Assembly: GCA_002104945.1 (NCBI GenBank)
Contig: MCFH01000025.1
Span: 310,001-374,000 of the forward strand
DNA from: Piromyces finnis
Taxonomy: Eukaryota; Neocallimastigomycota; Neocallimastigomycetes; Neocallimastigales; Neocallimastigaceae
Direction of reading: 5' to 3'
Length of the DNA stretch: 64,000 bases
The position numbers and the translations under genes are program-made. The notes beneath the pieces were generated by a model, which was given only the letters and a program-made list of their open reading frames with translations, did not search any database and was not told the origin of the DNA. This document shows, in pieces, positions 30,728-46,710 of the stretch (position 1 is its first letter; every line of letters begins with the position of its first letter).

Positions 30728-31735
30728 AAAATCTTCAGTATTTAATATACATTGAACCAAATTTTTTTTTTTTTTTTAAAAAGATTATATATATTTTTTT
30801 CTTTTTAAAATATAAACAATATCCTATCGAATAATTATTACAAAAAAAGCAATATACATCTTTTATACATAACTTTATATTAAATTATATAATATTCTTT
30901 ATATTTTTATTAATTTTATTTTTATTTATTTTATCATTCATGTATAATATATCATTATATCATTATAACATTTCTTTTTTTTTTTTTTTATGCTTTATAT
31001 TTAAAAAAAAAAAAAAAACCTTTAAAAGTTTTTTTATAGAATTTCAAATCATTAAAAATTAATAATATATATAATATATACATTAAATTTATGTTATCAT
31101 ATTTCTGTTTTTATTCAAAAAAAAGAAAAAAAATTTTTTTACAAGTATTAATAAAAAAACTATTGTAAAAACAAAATAACCCTACAATACAAAATAAAAC
31201 AAAATAAAACAATAAAATAATAAAAGAAATTTTTTTAAAAAATTATAATAATTAAAAAAATGGTAAGATGATATCTACATATTTATTATTCTATTTTCGT
31301 ATATATATATATTAATTAGAATTAAAAATAATGATTAAATTGAGGCTCAATGTTAAAATTTATTATATTTATCTATGACATATTATATATATATTTTATT
31401 TTTATTTTATTTTATTTATTATTAGTATTTTGAGTTTTATTTTTTATTTTTTTTTATTTTCAATTTTTTTTTTAATAGTATATATTATTTTGTTTTTTAT
31501 CGATTTTAAAAACTTGTATATGATCAATAATTTAATCAAAGAAAATTTATATTTTAAGATACTTAAATTGTTAATTTTTTTTTTCTTTTTTCTTTACTTC
31601 ATTTTAATAATAAAATTATTAAATATAAAATTGTGTTATTCTTATCTAAATTATATAATAATAACGAAAAATAATTATTCATGCATAATATTTTTAATAT
31701 TTTTTTTATGATTTTTTAATTATTCTTTAAACTCT
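30728..31735. other. Convergent AT-rich spacer
   Basis: 3' flanks of HIR3 (+) and the TPR-KDEL gene (-). Homopolymer runs only. The open frame at 31430-31711 is low-complexity Phe/Ile/Leu and not credible. Confidence 0.6.
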
Positions 31736-34347
31736 CTATAATTCATCTTTGGTTTCTTCGGCGAAAGGTGTTTCAGTTGGATTTTCTTCACTTAATGGAT
31801 CATCAACTTGTAATTTTCTTTCTAAAGCTTTTGTGGTGATAGTGTAAATAATCATACAAACGAAAATTAAAGCAGAGACAATCATACCAATTAAGTTCTT
31901 ATCAACCTTACTTTCATCACCCTTTTTGGATTCTTTTGGTTTTTGGGCTTTTAATTTCTTATCCTTATTGTAGATTTTAACAAACTTTAAGAAATCTTCT
32001 GGTTCATCAACAGCAATACACTTTAATCTTCTGCTATCAAATTCTTCTTCTTCGAATAATTTTATCATATCATCAAATGTACGTCTAGCATTATTTTCAC
32101 CTTCCATATATTTTATAATATCAATAATTAATTTGGCATCTTTAGAAACAATAGCACCATATATTGGGAGTGGTTCATCACGAACTGGTCCTGCCTTTGG
32201 ATTTGGTGGGTAATACATACTGAATATAATAGACCAATCGGTTTCAGAGTAAACATTACGCATTAAAACTAAAAGGTAGTATAATGAAATTAACATTTCA
32301 GATGGAAGAACGTAAGTTGGTAAAGATTCCATATCATATTGAACCTTTTTTTTTTTTTTTTTTTTGATATAATTTATTATTTAATATTAATTATATATTA
32401 AAAAATAAAAAATTAGTTTTTAACTATTTCTAATATATTCCTTTATTTATAATATATACAGTATAGTAAAATAATAATAAATTTATTCTATTAATTTATA
32501 CTTACTCTACTGTTTTCTTTTGGAATGAAACCACGTGGAAGCATACCCTTTCTAAAATCTGGGTACTTAGTTTGCATACCATCATATACAGCTTGTTGGA
32601 AATCTTGGTCAAGTAAATGAGAAATACATTCTCTATCCCATTTTTCTAAACCGAAGTATCTAATATCTGACTTATTTTCTTTTACCCATTCAATTGGATC
32701 CTATTTATTATTATTATATTTAAATTATATATTTAACAATTATCTTAGTATGATTATGATAATTTGAATAAATACTACTTCAAACAAATTTATATTCATT
32801 AATTTTTATATACATGCATTTTATTTAGAATATAAATAAAAATTTATTTATTAAAATTTTTATGATATCAATAAATGCATTAATATTCGTTTGAGTTTTA
32901 TAGTTACCCATGAACCTTTTTGTAAATCTTCTAAACCATTAATAATATTCTTTGGGTAGCCTTCTTCAGATGGACCATACTTTTGACAAAGATCTGCTAC
33001 TTCAGTATACATCTTCTTAATTTCAGAATCATTTGGTGCAGTTAATAAGCATTCATTAAAGGCTTCCATAGCTTTGTAGTATTCCTTCTTTTTCATTAAA
33101 ATTAAACCTTTACGATAGAAACCCTTTTGCCAGTGTGGTTTAAGTTCTAAACTTTTGTTAACCCAATATTCAGCTTCTTCGAGATTTTCGATTTTTAAGT
33201 AAGCAGCACAAATATTACCACAAATTATTTCGCTATTTTTGTTTAATTCAAAAGCTTCTTTGTATTTCTTTAAAGCTTCTTCAATATTACCAGCTTTATA
33301 TAATTCATTACCTTCTTCACGTAACTTTTGACTAGCTTCAGTATCCTTGAAATTCTTTTCAATTTCATCTAAGTTTTCTGCAAATTCTTTAGCTTTATCA
33401 GATTGTCCTAATGCAGTGTAAGCTATACATTCGTAATAATATTAATACAATTATAATATATTATAATAATAACATTAAAATAAAAATAAATATAATATTA
33501 ATATTAATAAATAAATATTTAATATGATTAATAATTAAAAATATCTAATAATAAAATTAAATTTATAAAATTATTATTTAAATTTTACCTTCAGCAATAC
33601 GATGTTTAGCAGTATCATGAATTGTCTTAACACCTGGAACAATTTCTATTTAAATTATTAAATATAATAGTATTTTTTTTTTTTTTTATTTAATTAATAT
33701 AGAAATATATCCGAGGAAAACTTTTTTTAATTTTTTTTTTTTTTTTTTTTTTTTTTATTTATGTATTTTTATTACCTTCTTGCATTTCAAGATCTGGAAG
33801 TTTAAGAACAGCTAAACCATCATCAATACATTTTTGGTACTATGTTAAAATAATTTAATTATTAATATTTTGGATAATTTTTTTTTTTTTTTTTATAAAT
33901 AATTATATATTTTAATATATTCCTACTTCTTTAATTTGGAAGTAACAGTTACATCTTTGAATTAAAGGAACATTTGGGGTAATTTTTGGAAAAGCAACAA
34001 TTAAATTAGATAAATGCTTAATAGCATCTTCATATTTATTTTGAGAAATTGCCTTTTCATTTTAAGATAAATATATACGAATGGGTGTAATTATTTTTAA
34101 ATGTTGTAAATTAAATCAGGATTTAAATAATTAAAAATTATGTGAAAAAAAGAGACGTTATTAATTAGTTTATGAAGCATATGCTTAGAGTAATAATAAC
34201 AACAATAGATATAAATATAATAATAATTACATAATATATTATAATAATTCGCATTTTAATATATTATATTTTTATTATGATATTTATCAAATTAAAACAT
34301 ACAATTTGAGCAGCAGAAATTAACATAATTGGATTGACTTGAGCCAT
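31736..34347 (-). CDS. TPR protein with one membrane span and C-terminal KDEL, 7 exons
   Basis: Model exons (transcription order): 34303-34347, 33927-34052, 33776-33839, 33589-33645, 32908-33422, 32506-32700, 31736-32344; 536 residues. The N-terminal half has TPR repeats, including KLREEGNELYKAGNIEEALK, GNICAAYLKIENLEEAEYWV and a third ending MKKKEYYKAMEAFNECL, similar to STI1/SGT-type co-chaperone repeats. After a region I do not recognise comes a Lys-rich stretch, one hydrophobic span at about 485-505 (NLIGMIVSALIFVCMIIYTI), an acidic tail and the ER retrieval signal KDEL at the very end. The positive-inside rule puts the TPRs in the cytosol and KDEL in the lumen, so an ER-anchored receptor for chaperones or client proteins is likely. 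No family name could be given. Divergent from VID27. Confidence 0.85.
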
Positions 34348-34884
34348 TTTGTTATATTTTTTATTTTCTTAGTACAAAAAGAATGATAAATAATTTTATT
34401 GTTATGTTTTGTTACTTAAATATAATTTTATGTTTATGTTTTTTTGGTAGTTATCTAATAAATAAAAGTATTTATTAATCAATAATAAACTTTTTATTTA
34501 AATTGTGAATATATAATATTAAATATATTTTTAAAAATATTCTTTTTAGAAATAGTTTTTTTTCTTTTTTTTTTTTTTTTTTTGTTATTTCTTTCCTTTA
34601 TACAAAGTAGATTATGGAAAAGAAATAGGAGATAAAATTAAAAAAAAAATAAAAAATAAAAAGAATAATAATTTTATATATAATAAATATAAAAAAAAAA
34701 TAATCAATAATGGATGTTTGAATTTACTAATAAATAAAAATAAATAAATAATAATTATTAATTTAATAATATATTATTATATTATTAAAGTATTATATAA
34801 TTTATATAATATTATACTTTGTATTTCAATTAAAAAAGTTTATTTAATAGTAAAGTTGTAAAGTTACATATTATTATAGAGGAA

Positions 34885-34960
<76 letters not shown>

Positions 34961-36530
34961 GAAACACTATCAACATACACACGTTTAAATGAGTATTGAA
35001 ATGTAATCAATATTAAATGTAAGCAATATTTTATCTACTTTTAATACAAATATTTTTTTATTAATGATAAAATAATATATATAATTTTAATAAAATTTGA
35101 AAACAATTATTTAAGAAACGTTTTATAAAACTTTCGATAATGGTAAAAAAGAGTTTACCACTTTTAATCAGAAACAATGACAGTATCGCAATATTAAATG
35201 CAAATAGTGTTTTTTATCAAATATATATTAATGATTATTTTATGCGTTTGACAAATCTTATTAATAACAATATAATTTTTCAATAGAAATAAATACATGG
35301 CCTATTGAAAGAATAAATATATTATTATAGTTCATTTCTTTAAATAACAAGAAAAATAGTTTCTATTTCATTTTTATCAACTTGTTATTTGTATATATGT
35401 ATATAAAATAATTATTATACCCATAATAAGCACCTTAATCATTTTATTAAACAACTGTATTTTATTAAACATCTTTTATTGATCCAATAATGAAATACCA
35501 ACTCTTTACTTATATTAATTGGATGATTGGATAAATTTCAAGATACAATTTATTACATTACATAAGACAAAATACGTAATTAAAAACTTGTATAATGAAT
35601 AACGTAGCGGATAAATTCATATTAAAAAAGTCAAAGAATATACTCTTTTTCTATTATAAAGATTTTTGAAATTAATTATAATACTGATAATATGGGGCTG
35701 ATAAAGTAAAATATAGTTGAAATATACAAGCCATATTTATTATTTTAACAAATATTTTACCAATATTTTAATGTTTGTTTTTATAATTATTGCTGCTATT
35801 TTTACTTATTTTCTAGTTATAAATAATGTTAAAAAAAAATTAAAATGTATATATTATTATTTGATAGTTTTATTTTTAATTTAACAATTCAACATTATCA
35901 ACATATGTATATAAATAAAATCTGAACCAATTTTCCTTCTTTTCATTTCTATTCGATTCATTTCTTTTTATTTCTTTTCTTTTCTTATATTATTTTATGT
36001 ATTACTTTATAAAAATTTTGGTAAGACTTTTTTAATTTTTTTTTTTTACTATTAATTATAATTTAAAGAAAAAAAAGTATATTCTATTTTTGATATGTAA
36101 ATAAATATATTTTTATAAATATAATAATATATTATTTTTAATAGTAACATTTTATTATTTTACAAAATTTTAATTATATTAAAAATTGATTTAATTAAAT
36201 TTTATGTAAATTTTCCATTTAATATGTAAAATATATTATTAATAAATAAATAACATGTGATTATCATTATTTATTACTATGGATATTGATACATAAAAAA
36301 ATTTCAATTTTATCATTTTCATTAATATTAAAATTGTGGCAAAAAGTAACAAAATTATTATTTAAAATAATTTTTAGCCATTATTAATTTTAGTTTTTTT
36401 TTTAATTTTCAAAAACTTTTATAGACTATTTGAAATTATAATTTTGAAATTTTATATAAAAAGTTAAATATTTATTTATTTTTTATTTCTTTTGTATTTT
36501 TTTTTTTTTTTTTGAAGTGAAAAAAAAACA
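34348..36530. other. Divergent intergenic region between TPR-KDEL and VID27
   Basis: 2.2 kb, A/T-rich, holding the promoters of both flanking genes. It includes an (AAT) microsatellite of about 24 units at 34885-34958. No other gene was seen. Confidence 0.6.
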
Positions 36531-39017
36531 ATGTTTTTATTAAAATCACTTTCAGGAAAAGTTTTAGGAAATAATGAAGTTAACATTGATAATGTTAAGC
36601 TTTCTGGTGAACTCTACCAACAAGTTCAACAATCAACTATTAGAAAGGTAACATCAGAATGTTTATTTCTTGATTCACTTATGACTATTCAAAAAACCAC
36701 CAGACCAAATTATTATAATTTAATTGTTACCCGTGTTTTTGATGAAGGAGAAGATGAACTTGAAAATGACAATTCTGAAGATGAATTACCTGACGACTAT
36801 TATGAGAAAGTATTTTTAATCACTGAAGATTCTAGATTTATTAAAAAAATTTGGAATCATGAAGACAAAAAGCAAAATGCCTTTTTTTGGTTAGAAAAAT
36901 CCGATGATAATAAAATTACTAGATATATATTTGTTCCATTTAAAGAAAGTGATTCTCAAATTTCAAATTTTGAAAAAGTAATTTATCAATGTATATACGA
37001 ATCAAAATTTAATAAAAAATTCACCAATGATGATGAAGAAACTTTAAATAAATACATTGAAGATTACAAAACAAAAAGTATAGTTTATAATACAGAGGAA
37101 GAAGTTATAAGAGGAAGTTCAATTGGTCAACAAGAAGAACCTCGTCAAGAAATCGATACTACTGTCTCACAAGCATCAGCAATTAATGAAAATACAACCA
37201 AAATAAACCCAGTAGAAAACAAACCATTAGGTTCAATGAAAAATATCTCAGATATTAATAAAGATTTGAATGTTAATGCTGATGGTGATGTTTACTGTAA
37301 ACCTCATAATATATTTAAATATGATATCGATGAATCTGAATTTAAACTTATTGCTACAGATACTATTGTAAAAATTACAAAATTTGATAAGTTTGATTAT
37401 GTTATGAAAGTCGAAGGTAATGTTCAAGTAGAAAAGAATATTGATTCTAACATGAATGAATCTTTTAATCATGAATTCAAATCTTTTATTTGGTGTATTA
37501 CAACTGATGACAATTTAAATGCTTATTCAATTGTTTTTGATACAATTGAAGATAAAGAAGAATTCCAAAGAATTATTAATTTATGTAAATATGAATATGT
37601 TCAAAGAAAATCAATTCAAAAGGTTAAAGATAATGAAGAATTTGAATATTTGTTAAGAGCCTTTGATAATAATTTAGTTATTACTGATGATGAGGAAGAA
37701 CATGATTTTACTAAAGACTATCCAGTTAATATTCCTGATAGTACTAATGAACCAAATTCATATTTTGTTTTAGAAGATGAATCTGAAGAAGAAGAAGAAG
37801 AAGAAGAAAAAACTAATAAAATTATTAAGAATGAAACTCAATCAGATGAATATGATGATAAAGAAGAGGAACCACCATCTGATGATGGTTTAACTAATGA
37901 AGAATTAGCTATGGCTTATAAATATGACAGATCATTTGTTGTTCGTGGTAATAAAATTGGAGTTTTCAAGCATACTGATAATAAAAAATTAAAATATGTT
38001 ACAACTATTGATAATATTCAAGGTTTGGATAATAACAAGTTTATTCCTGAAAATTTAATGCTTCATGAACAAGATAATACTTTATTAATGTTAAATAAAG
38101 ATGCTTATGATTCTGATGAAAATAAGGTCTTTAAAATGGATTTAAATAGAGGAAAGATCGTTGAAGAATATAATACTGACTATGAATATATCAAGGGTCT
38201 CTGCCCAACTTCAAAGTATGCTCAATTAACTAGTGAAAAAACTTTCCTTGGTTATAGAGAAAACTCACTCTTTTTACTTGATCCTAGATTACAAAAGAAG
38301 AACTTTATGGATGTCAAATTTCAATACACTTCCAATCCAAAGTTTACTTGTATGGCTACTACTGGTAATGGCAATATTGTATTGGGTAATGAAAAAGGTA
38401 AAATTAGTCTTTACAACAGAATCGGTGTTAAGGCTACCACAGTCTTACCAGGTATTGGCGATGAAATTATTGCTATTGATGTTACTAATGATGGAAGATA
38501 TCTTATTGCAACCACAAAATCTTATCTTTTATTTGTTGATGTTAAAGAAATGTTTGAATACAGTAATAAGAAGAGAGTTAAGCCAATTCCAAGAAAATTA
38601 CAACTTAAACCAGAAGATATTGTTAACATAAAGGAAGAAATTTCATTTACTCCTGCTAGATTTGATATTGGTGAAGGTCTTGAACGTTCTATTATTACTA
38701 GTACAGGTCCATATATGATTACTTGGAATTTACGTAGATTAAAGCTTAATCATGATGATTCCTACAGAATTAGACGCTGTAATGATACTATTGTATCTGA
38801 AAACTTTAGATATAATGAAAATAAGAACATTATATTTACTTCTCCAAATAATGTAAGCATGTTCAACATAATATTATATATATATGTATATTTAATTTAT
38901 TTATCATTGATATTAATCATATAATTTACTATCATTTTTAATTTTAATTCATAGGTTGCTATGGTTACTGAAGGTATGTTTAAGTCACCAAAGGCTGTAT
39001 TTTCTAAGAAGAAGTAA
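36531..39017 (+). CDS. VID27: VID27-like protein, 2 exons
   Basis: Exons 36531-38852 and 38955-39017; 794 residues, close to the yeast protein in size. VID27 is a cytoplasmic protein linked in yeast to vacuolar import and degradation, with poorly defined biochemistry. The N-terminal part (MFLLKSLSGKVLG...) contains PH-like segments. An acidic linker (SEEEEEEEEK near residue 415) follows. The C-terminal half is the VID27 beta-propeller, with KLKYVTTIDNIQGLDN, MLHEQDNTLLMLN, FLGYRENSLFLLDPR, NPKFTCMATTGNGNIVLGNE and DVTNDGRYLIATTKSYLL. Without splicing the frame runs into a hydrophobic read-through; splicing at ATAAT|GTAAGC to ATAG|GTTGCT instead gives the normal end AMVTEGMFKSPKAVFSKKK. The start ATG follows an A-rich leader. 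Confidence 0.95.
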
Positions 39018-40559
<1,542 letters not shown>

Positions 40560-42154
40560 TTAATCTCTCTTTAATGGGTATTTTTGACATTCAACACCAT
40601 CCTTTCTGATAATATATATTTCAACACAATCACCAGTATGAATATCACGTTCAGTTACAGATGAGAAAGCATCCTTTACTATTTTAATAGCCATTTCTTC
40701 AGTTAAATTAAGAGTTTCATTTTCATTAGATCTGTTTTTTAAACCAATCTTTGTTATTATTATTATTATTTATTGTTGTTACATTTTGATATAAAAATTT
40801 TATATAGAATTATAAAAATAATTTAAATATTTATCAATAAAAGAATTTCTCAATATTTAAAGCTTTTTTTCATAATAGTATAGAGTATCATACTTGACTA
40901 TCTAAGAATGGTTGTAAAAGTTCGTTACCACTACCAGCAGCTTGATATTGGACACGTTCAGCATTACCAACGGAATCATAACTGTAAACACATCCCTTAC
41001 CTTTTTATATAAATTTTGATTATAATTAATTTTTAACAAATTTAATCAATATTGCATTGATTTTATTTTTAAAATGAAAATCAATTTATAAAAGAATTTA
41101 AATTCATTATTTATAATACAAATAGAAACTAATAAGAAATGAAGAAAGGAATAGTTACCATTTTCATCAATACCACCAATAACACAAAAAACGTAGTATG
41201 GGAAGAAACGCTTTTGGTATAACATAATAGAAATTAATTGAGCAATAGCTGTAGTACTCATAGTTTTATCATGTTGGTGGAAGTACCACTTTTGTTTAAT
41301 AATATTATTTTGATTTAAAAGAAATTATAGTTATTTTTGCAGAAAATATATATATTTTGATGATAATTTTTCAAAATGATAATAAAAATAAAAGTATATT
41401 AAGTATAATTTTATTGAAGATTTATTATCATTATTTCATTATTAATAAATACATACTTCCATTCTTTGCTTAATCTTTTTGACAAAGTTTAAACCATCAG
41501 CATAAAAACCACTAGTACCAATGACAGTTTTATCTGAACTTTTATAATCAATCAAATAATTATTTAAATTTAAAAAGAATTTATATTATTTTATGCTTTT
41601 TTTTTTGAAAAACTACTTTTATTATTATATTTATTATTTTCAATATATATATACAGTTGATGAGCCTTTGGAGCATATCTACAATTGATGTGATATCCAT
41701 CACTTTGACGAGTATCAGCAGCTACAATACAGAAATCTTCTCCAGCAAGAGCCATTGTTGTACTAATTTAATTTTATTTCAATTTTAAATTTGAAATTAA
41801 TATCATTAAAGATTTATAATTTATTGACATTTTTTTTTTTTAATTTATTTATATTATTATTATTATTATTTTCATTTATTATTATTTTTGAATAAAATGA
41901 TAAATAATGAATATAATGAATAAATAAATTATTTTTATATAATTATCAAATTTAAATTTCATTAAAGTCCCATTTTATATTTTATTCAAAAAAGACACCT
42001 TTTTTTACATTTCAATACAAATACGAATAAAACATTTTATGCATATATAATTTATAATTATAATTTTAAATTACCCTCCATTATCTTCATATGGATCAAA
42101 TCTACTTGCAACTTGTCTACCTGGTTGAGCAGTTGGAATTGGTTCAGAGATCAT
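40560..42154 (-). CDS. PRE7: 20S proteasome subunit beta6 (PSMB1/Pre7), 6 exons
   Basis: Model exons: 42075-42154, 41655-41762, 41457-41538, 41159-41288, 40894-41000, 40560-40748; 231 residues, normal for the family. It is a structural, non-catalytic beta subunit of the proteasome core. A propeptide ending YEDNGG is followed by [18 protein letters not shown], then KTVIGTSGF, the beta6 signature [32 protein letters not shown] and a C-terminal [14 protein letters not shown]. The order and spacing match PSMB1. All exons have GT-AG introns and close in frame. The ATG chosen gives a propeptide of plausible length. Confidence 0.96.
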
Positions 42155-42718
42155 TTTGATATATTATATTTTTTTTATTAAATAACTGAAAATAAAGCAA
42201 AAAGCAAAAATTAATAATTTAGAATTATCAAATTATAGTTAACTTTTATAATCAAGATCAATAAAAATTTATATATTATTATTACCAATATTTCAAATTT
42301 TTTGAAATACTTTTTTAAAAAATTATTATAAAAATTTTTATTATAAAATAATTTATAAGAATTTAATAATATATAAATTGTTTAATTATAATTTAATTTT
42401 ATTTTAATTATTAGAAATATTTTTTTTTAATAATTAAAATTAAATTGTAAAAAAAAATTAAATATTATATTAATTAATTCTTCATTATTATGAAAATTGT
42501 TTTTATTTTTTTTTTTTAATTTAAATAAAATAAAATAAAATAAAATAAAATAAATAAATAAATAAATAAATAAATAAATGAATAAATAAATAAATAAATA
42601 AATAAATGAATGAATGAATAAATAAATAAATAAATGAATGAATGAATAAATAAATAAATAAATGAATGAATGAATAAATAAATAAATAAATAAATGAATA
42701 AATAAATAAATAAATAAA

Positions 42719-42749
<31 letters not shown>

Positions 42750-43988
42750 ATAAATAAATAAATAAATGAATGAATGAATGAATAAATAAATAAATAAATA
42801 AATAACTAACTAACCAACTAACTAAATAAATAAATATGTAATTAAATAAGTAAATAGAGAAAAAAATACTTCAAGTATTTATAAAATTTTTTTTAGAGAT
42901 TAATATAATAGTATTATTATTATTTGATTTTAAAAAAAATGAAATTTTTGATGGGAATTAACATTTTTTTTTAAATTTACTATATAGATTTATGTGATAC
43001 TACCATTAGATGCTTCTTTCTTTTTATTATTCATTTAACTACATACTACATCGAAGAGAAAGAAGAAGAAGAAAAGGAAAAATAAAAAAGTAAAATCAAT
43101 TAAAAAATATTAAATATCTTTTTTTGGAAATTTAAAATTAAATTTCTTATGCCCCAGTCGTTCCATATTTTTTTACATTTTAAATTAAATATTTCATGTA
43201 AAATATTCATTATTTATATATTATAAAATATATTGTACAATATATTTAATAAATGTATTTTTTTTAAAATTTTTTTTATTATATCTAAATATAGACGAAA
43301 ATTAATATATTGATAATAAGAGATAGTTACTTTTTTGGTGTTAAGATTAAAGATTTTAATTGACTTGGATAACAATAATACAAATCAAACTATTTTACAA
43401 TTAATTATATTTAACAAAGCAAAACATATTTAAAATAAAAAATAAATAAATAATAATTTTAATTTCCTTATACAATTTATATTTTCTTAATAATTCTTTT
43501 TTTATTAAGAATCCTAATAATGAAGAATATAAAATTTAAAATAAAATGATGTCACAATACAAATATTTATTGTAAATGCCTTTTTAATTCTTATTCCTTT
43601 TTCTTTATAAATTTATAATAGATAGATAAATAAGCAAGCAAATACAATTCAATTGATAATTAAATAAAATTATATAAATTTATATTTAATCAAGAAATTA
43701 AAAATTGATAAAAAAATTATAATTCTTAATATTTAAAATTAAAATTAATTAAATGACAACACCTTTCGTAAAAGTTGATTTTATAATTGTAGAAATCAAA
43801 TAACTCTATTTTAAATAATTAACAAATAATATTCATAAAAGAAAGATAATTTTCACCAATTTTATAATTTTATGGTGCAAAAGAAAATTTAAGATAAAAA
43901 AAATTAAAACATATTATATTTTATTGCCTCCTTTTCCCTCCTTGTAAATTCTTATCATATAAAATTAATTAACTTCTTAAAAACAAAA
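42155..43988. other. Divergent intergenic region with mixed tetranucleotide array
   Basis: The shared upstream region of PRE7 (-) and the Asn/Ser-rich gene (+). Apart from the array at 42532-42836 it is AT-rich and featureless. A purine run (AGAAGAAGAAG) lies near 43060. Confidence 0.6.
42532..42836. repeat. Composite tetranucleotide array AAAT/GAAT/AACT
   Basis: It starts as TAAAA repeats and becomes TAAA blocks interleaved with blocks of GAAT and ACTA. The pattern of blocks recurs (AAAT...GAAT...AAAT...AACT...AAAT...GAAT...AACT), which suggests segmental duplication of a compound repeat. It starts about 380 bp upstream of the PRE7 start codon. Confidence 0.9.
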
Positions 43989-46668
43989 ATGGATATTGAT
44001 GATGATGTTATTGATTTATCGCAAGTTCGTGATGATTTTGATTTAGGATATCCAAAAAATAATCAAAATTCTTTGGGGATTTCTAATAATTCAAATTTTA
44101 ATTTTCAATTTAATTCAATGAATAACCACAATGACAGTTCAATGACTTTTTTTCAGAATACCTTTAATAAAGACAATGCATTAATTTCAAACAATTTTAT
44201 AAGTAATAATGATAATAATAATAGTAATATTCAATTACCATTTAGTAGTATGGACGATGAAAGTGATACAGAAATATTAATACCTCTTTCAAATGGTATT
44301 ATATATATAATATTGTTATATATAAAAAACTTAATAATAATAATAATAATATAAATAATTTTTAAATTATATAGGTAACGAAGAGTTAATTACCGATGTT
44401 GAACCTTCCTTCTCAATGGAGCGTGGTGAAGAAGACGCAACAATAGAAATAGAATTAGAATCATATGAAAAAGATAAATACTCATGGTTTTCAAAGTAAT
44501 TAAACATATATTAATATAAATAATAAAAAATATTATTTTTATTTATTATATTTATGTTCTATATTAGGTCACCCTTTAAAAGTAAAATATTAAACAATAC
44601 CAATAATAATAGTAATAACACTTTGACAAGCAATACTTTTAATAATATTTCTAATAACATTGATACCTTCAATAATGGTAATACAATATTTAATTTAAGT
44701 GGTCTAAAGAATAATAGTAATAAGAATGATAATAATAAGAATGATAATAATAAGAATGATAATAATAAATTTGGTATCACCAACACTTTTGACTTTAATT
44801 TTTCGAGTACAAAATTAAATATACCTAAATCTTTCAATAAAGAATCAGATAATTTGTTGTCATTGCCAAATAATAATATTAATACATCTTTAAGTAACAA
44901 TAATCTTAATAGCAATACCAATCTTTCTTTGGATAATAATGGTAATTTATCTTTTTTTTTTTTTATTCAAAGTATTTTTATTACTATTACTACTACTACT
45001 ACTACTACTACTACTAATATTATCATCTTACCTTTACTATTTTTTAAAACATAGACATTGAAAATAAAAGCTTTTTAGAAATAGTAGAAGATAAAAATAG
45101 TTCATCCCAAAAAGAATATGGTTTAGATATATTAAGTGATAATAATTTATTAAAATCAGATATTAAGCTAGAGGCTATAAGTCCACTTAAACTAGAAGGC
45201 AATTTCACAGAATCAAAACTATTTGTTAATCGGGACATTGACAAGAAAATAAATTCCAATATAAATACTTCTTTTGAAATTAATAATAAAAGTGAAAGTT
45301 CAACAAGAGTAAAAAGTATATTAGAAAAATATAAATTTAATTTCGACCATGAAGAAGACCGTTCTTCTTCTAATTTAAATAAGCCATTTTCATTAAATAA
45401 GGACCAAGAAAATAAATTATTTAATGATAAATTAAATAGTAAAAATGATAATTCAAGAAGTTCATTTATAACATCAGAAATTAATAAAATTCATGATGAT
45501 ATAACAAAAACTTTAAATGAAACTAATAAAAGTATTAATACTGAAGTAAAAATATCTAAAACCCCAGTTTCTAATGTATCAAGAAATAAATCCTTAGACA
45601 GTTCATTGGAAAGTACAGGGAAAATCCACCAATCACCCAAGTCATTTTTAAATAATAATTTAAATGATATCATGATTAATAAGAATAATAATGATACTAA
45701 TGATAAATTAGGGACTGAAAACAAAAGTAGTTTATTGAGTTTAGATACTTCTTTATCACCCATTGAAAAGAAAGAAACCAAAACTAATGATAAAAGAAGT
45801 TCATTGGGTTCTTTAAATTTGTCACATTTTAATTTAAGTTCTAAAAACGAAGATATTAGTAAAAGAATTGAAGAAATTCGGGAAAGATTAAAACTTAATG
45901 AAAGCCGACAAGAAAAATCCAAGGATAATATACAAAAAGATTCATCAATATTTCATTTCGAGGCAAAGTCAGAAAGGAAATCAACTCTTCAAGATATGAA
46001 AACTAAATTAAAAGATTATGAATTACATAAAATATCTAATAATGAATCTAACGAGGAAAATTTTAGTGATGGAACGGTATAATATTTTAAATTATTTTTT
46101 TTTATTTCTTTTTATATTGTAATTAATATTATTTTTTTTAATTCATTTAATTAAATCATTATTTTTCATTTATATAAATATATATTTAAAATAAAATAAA
46201 AATAAAATAATAAAATAATATATATAAAGAATGAATTAATAAATTCATCTAGTTTTGAACAATTAGAAATATCAAGCAAAGATGAAAAGAGACAAATTTC
46301 AAAGAAAAAACCATTTTCATTAGATAGTTTAAAGAACATTTCAAGTGATTCTTTCTCATTAAATCTAAATCTATCATCAAATTCAACGACTTCAATTTCT
46401 AATTCTTCTCAATATCCATCAAAACGTAGTTCAATACCAACTTTTTCTCAATTTTATTCTTTTAATAAAAGTTTAAAAGAATCAAAAAAATCCAAAAGCG
46501 TCTCATTAAATATACCCAAATCTCAATCACCTACTCCAACAATAGAACAACAACTTGCAAATCCATCATCAACTTTTAGAGTTGCAAAATATGCTAGAAT
46601 TAACAATACTAAGTTACCTATGCCATCAAAAGTGCCTAGAAAATTATATGATGAATTTTGTAAGTTTA

Positions 46669-46710
<42 letters not shown>

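Noticed and set aside
31430-31711. 93-residue Phe/Ile-rich plus-strand frame
   Set aside because: Pure A/T low complexity in a convergent spacer; no family features beyond hydrophobic runs.
36335-36343. TGTGGCAAA, one base from the yeast proteasome control element GGTGGCAAA
   Set aside because: It lies upstream of VID27, not of a proteasome gene, and one 8-of-9 match is expected by chance over this length.
42532-42836. CRISPR-like look of alternating repeat blocks
   Set aside because: Units are 4 bp with no spacers; it is a compound microsatellite in a eukaryotic genome.
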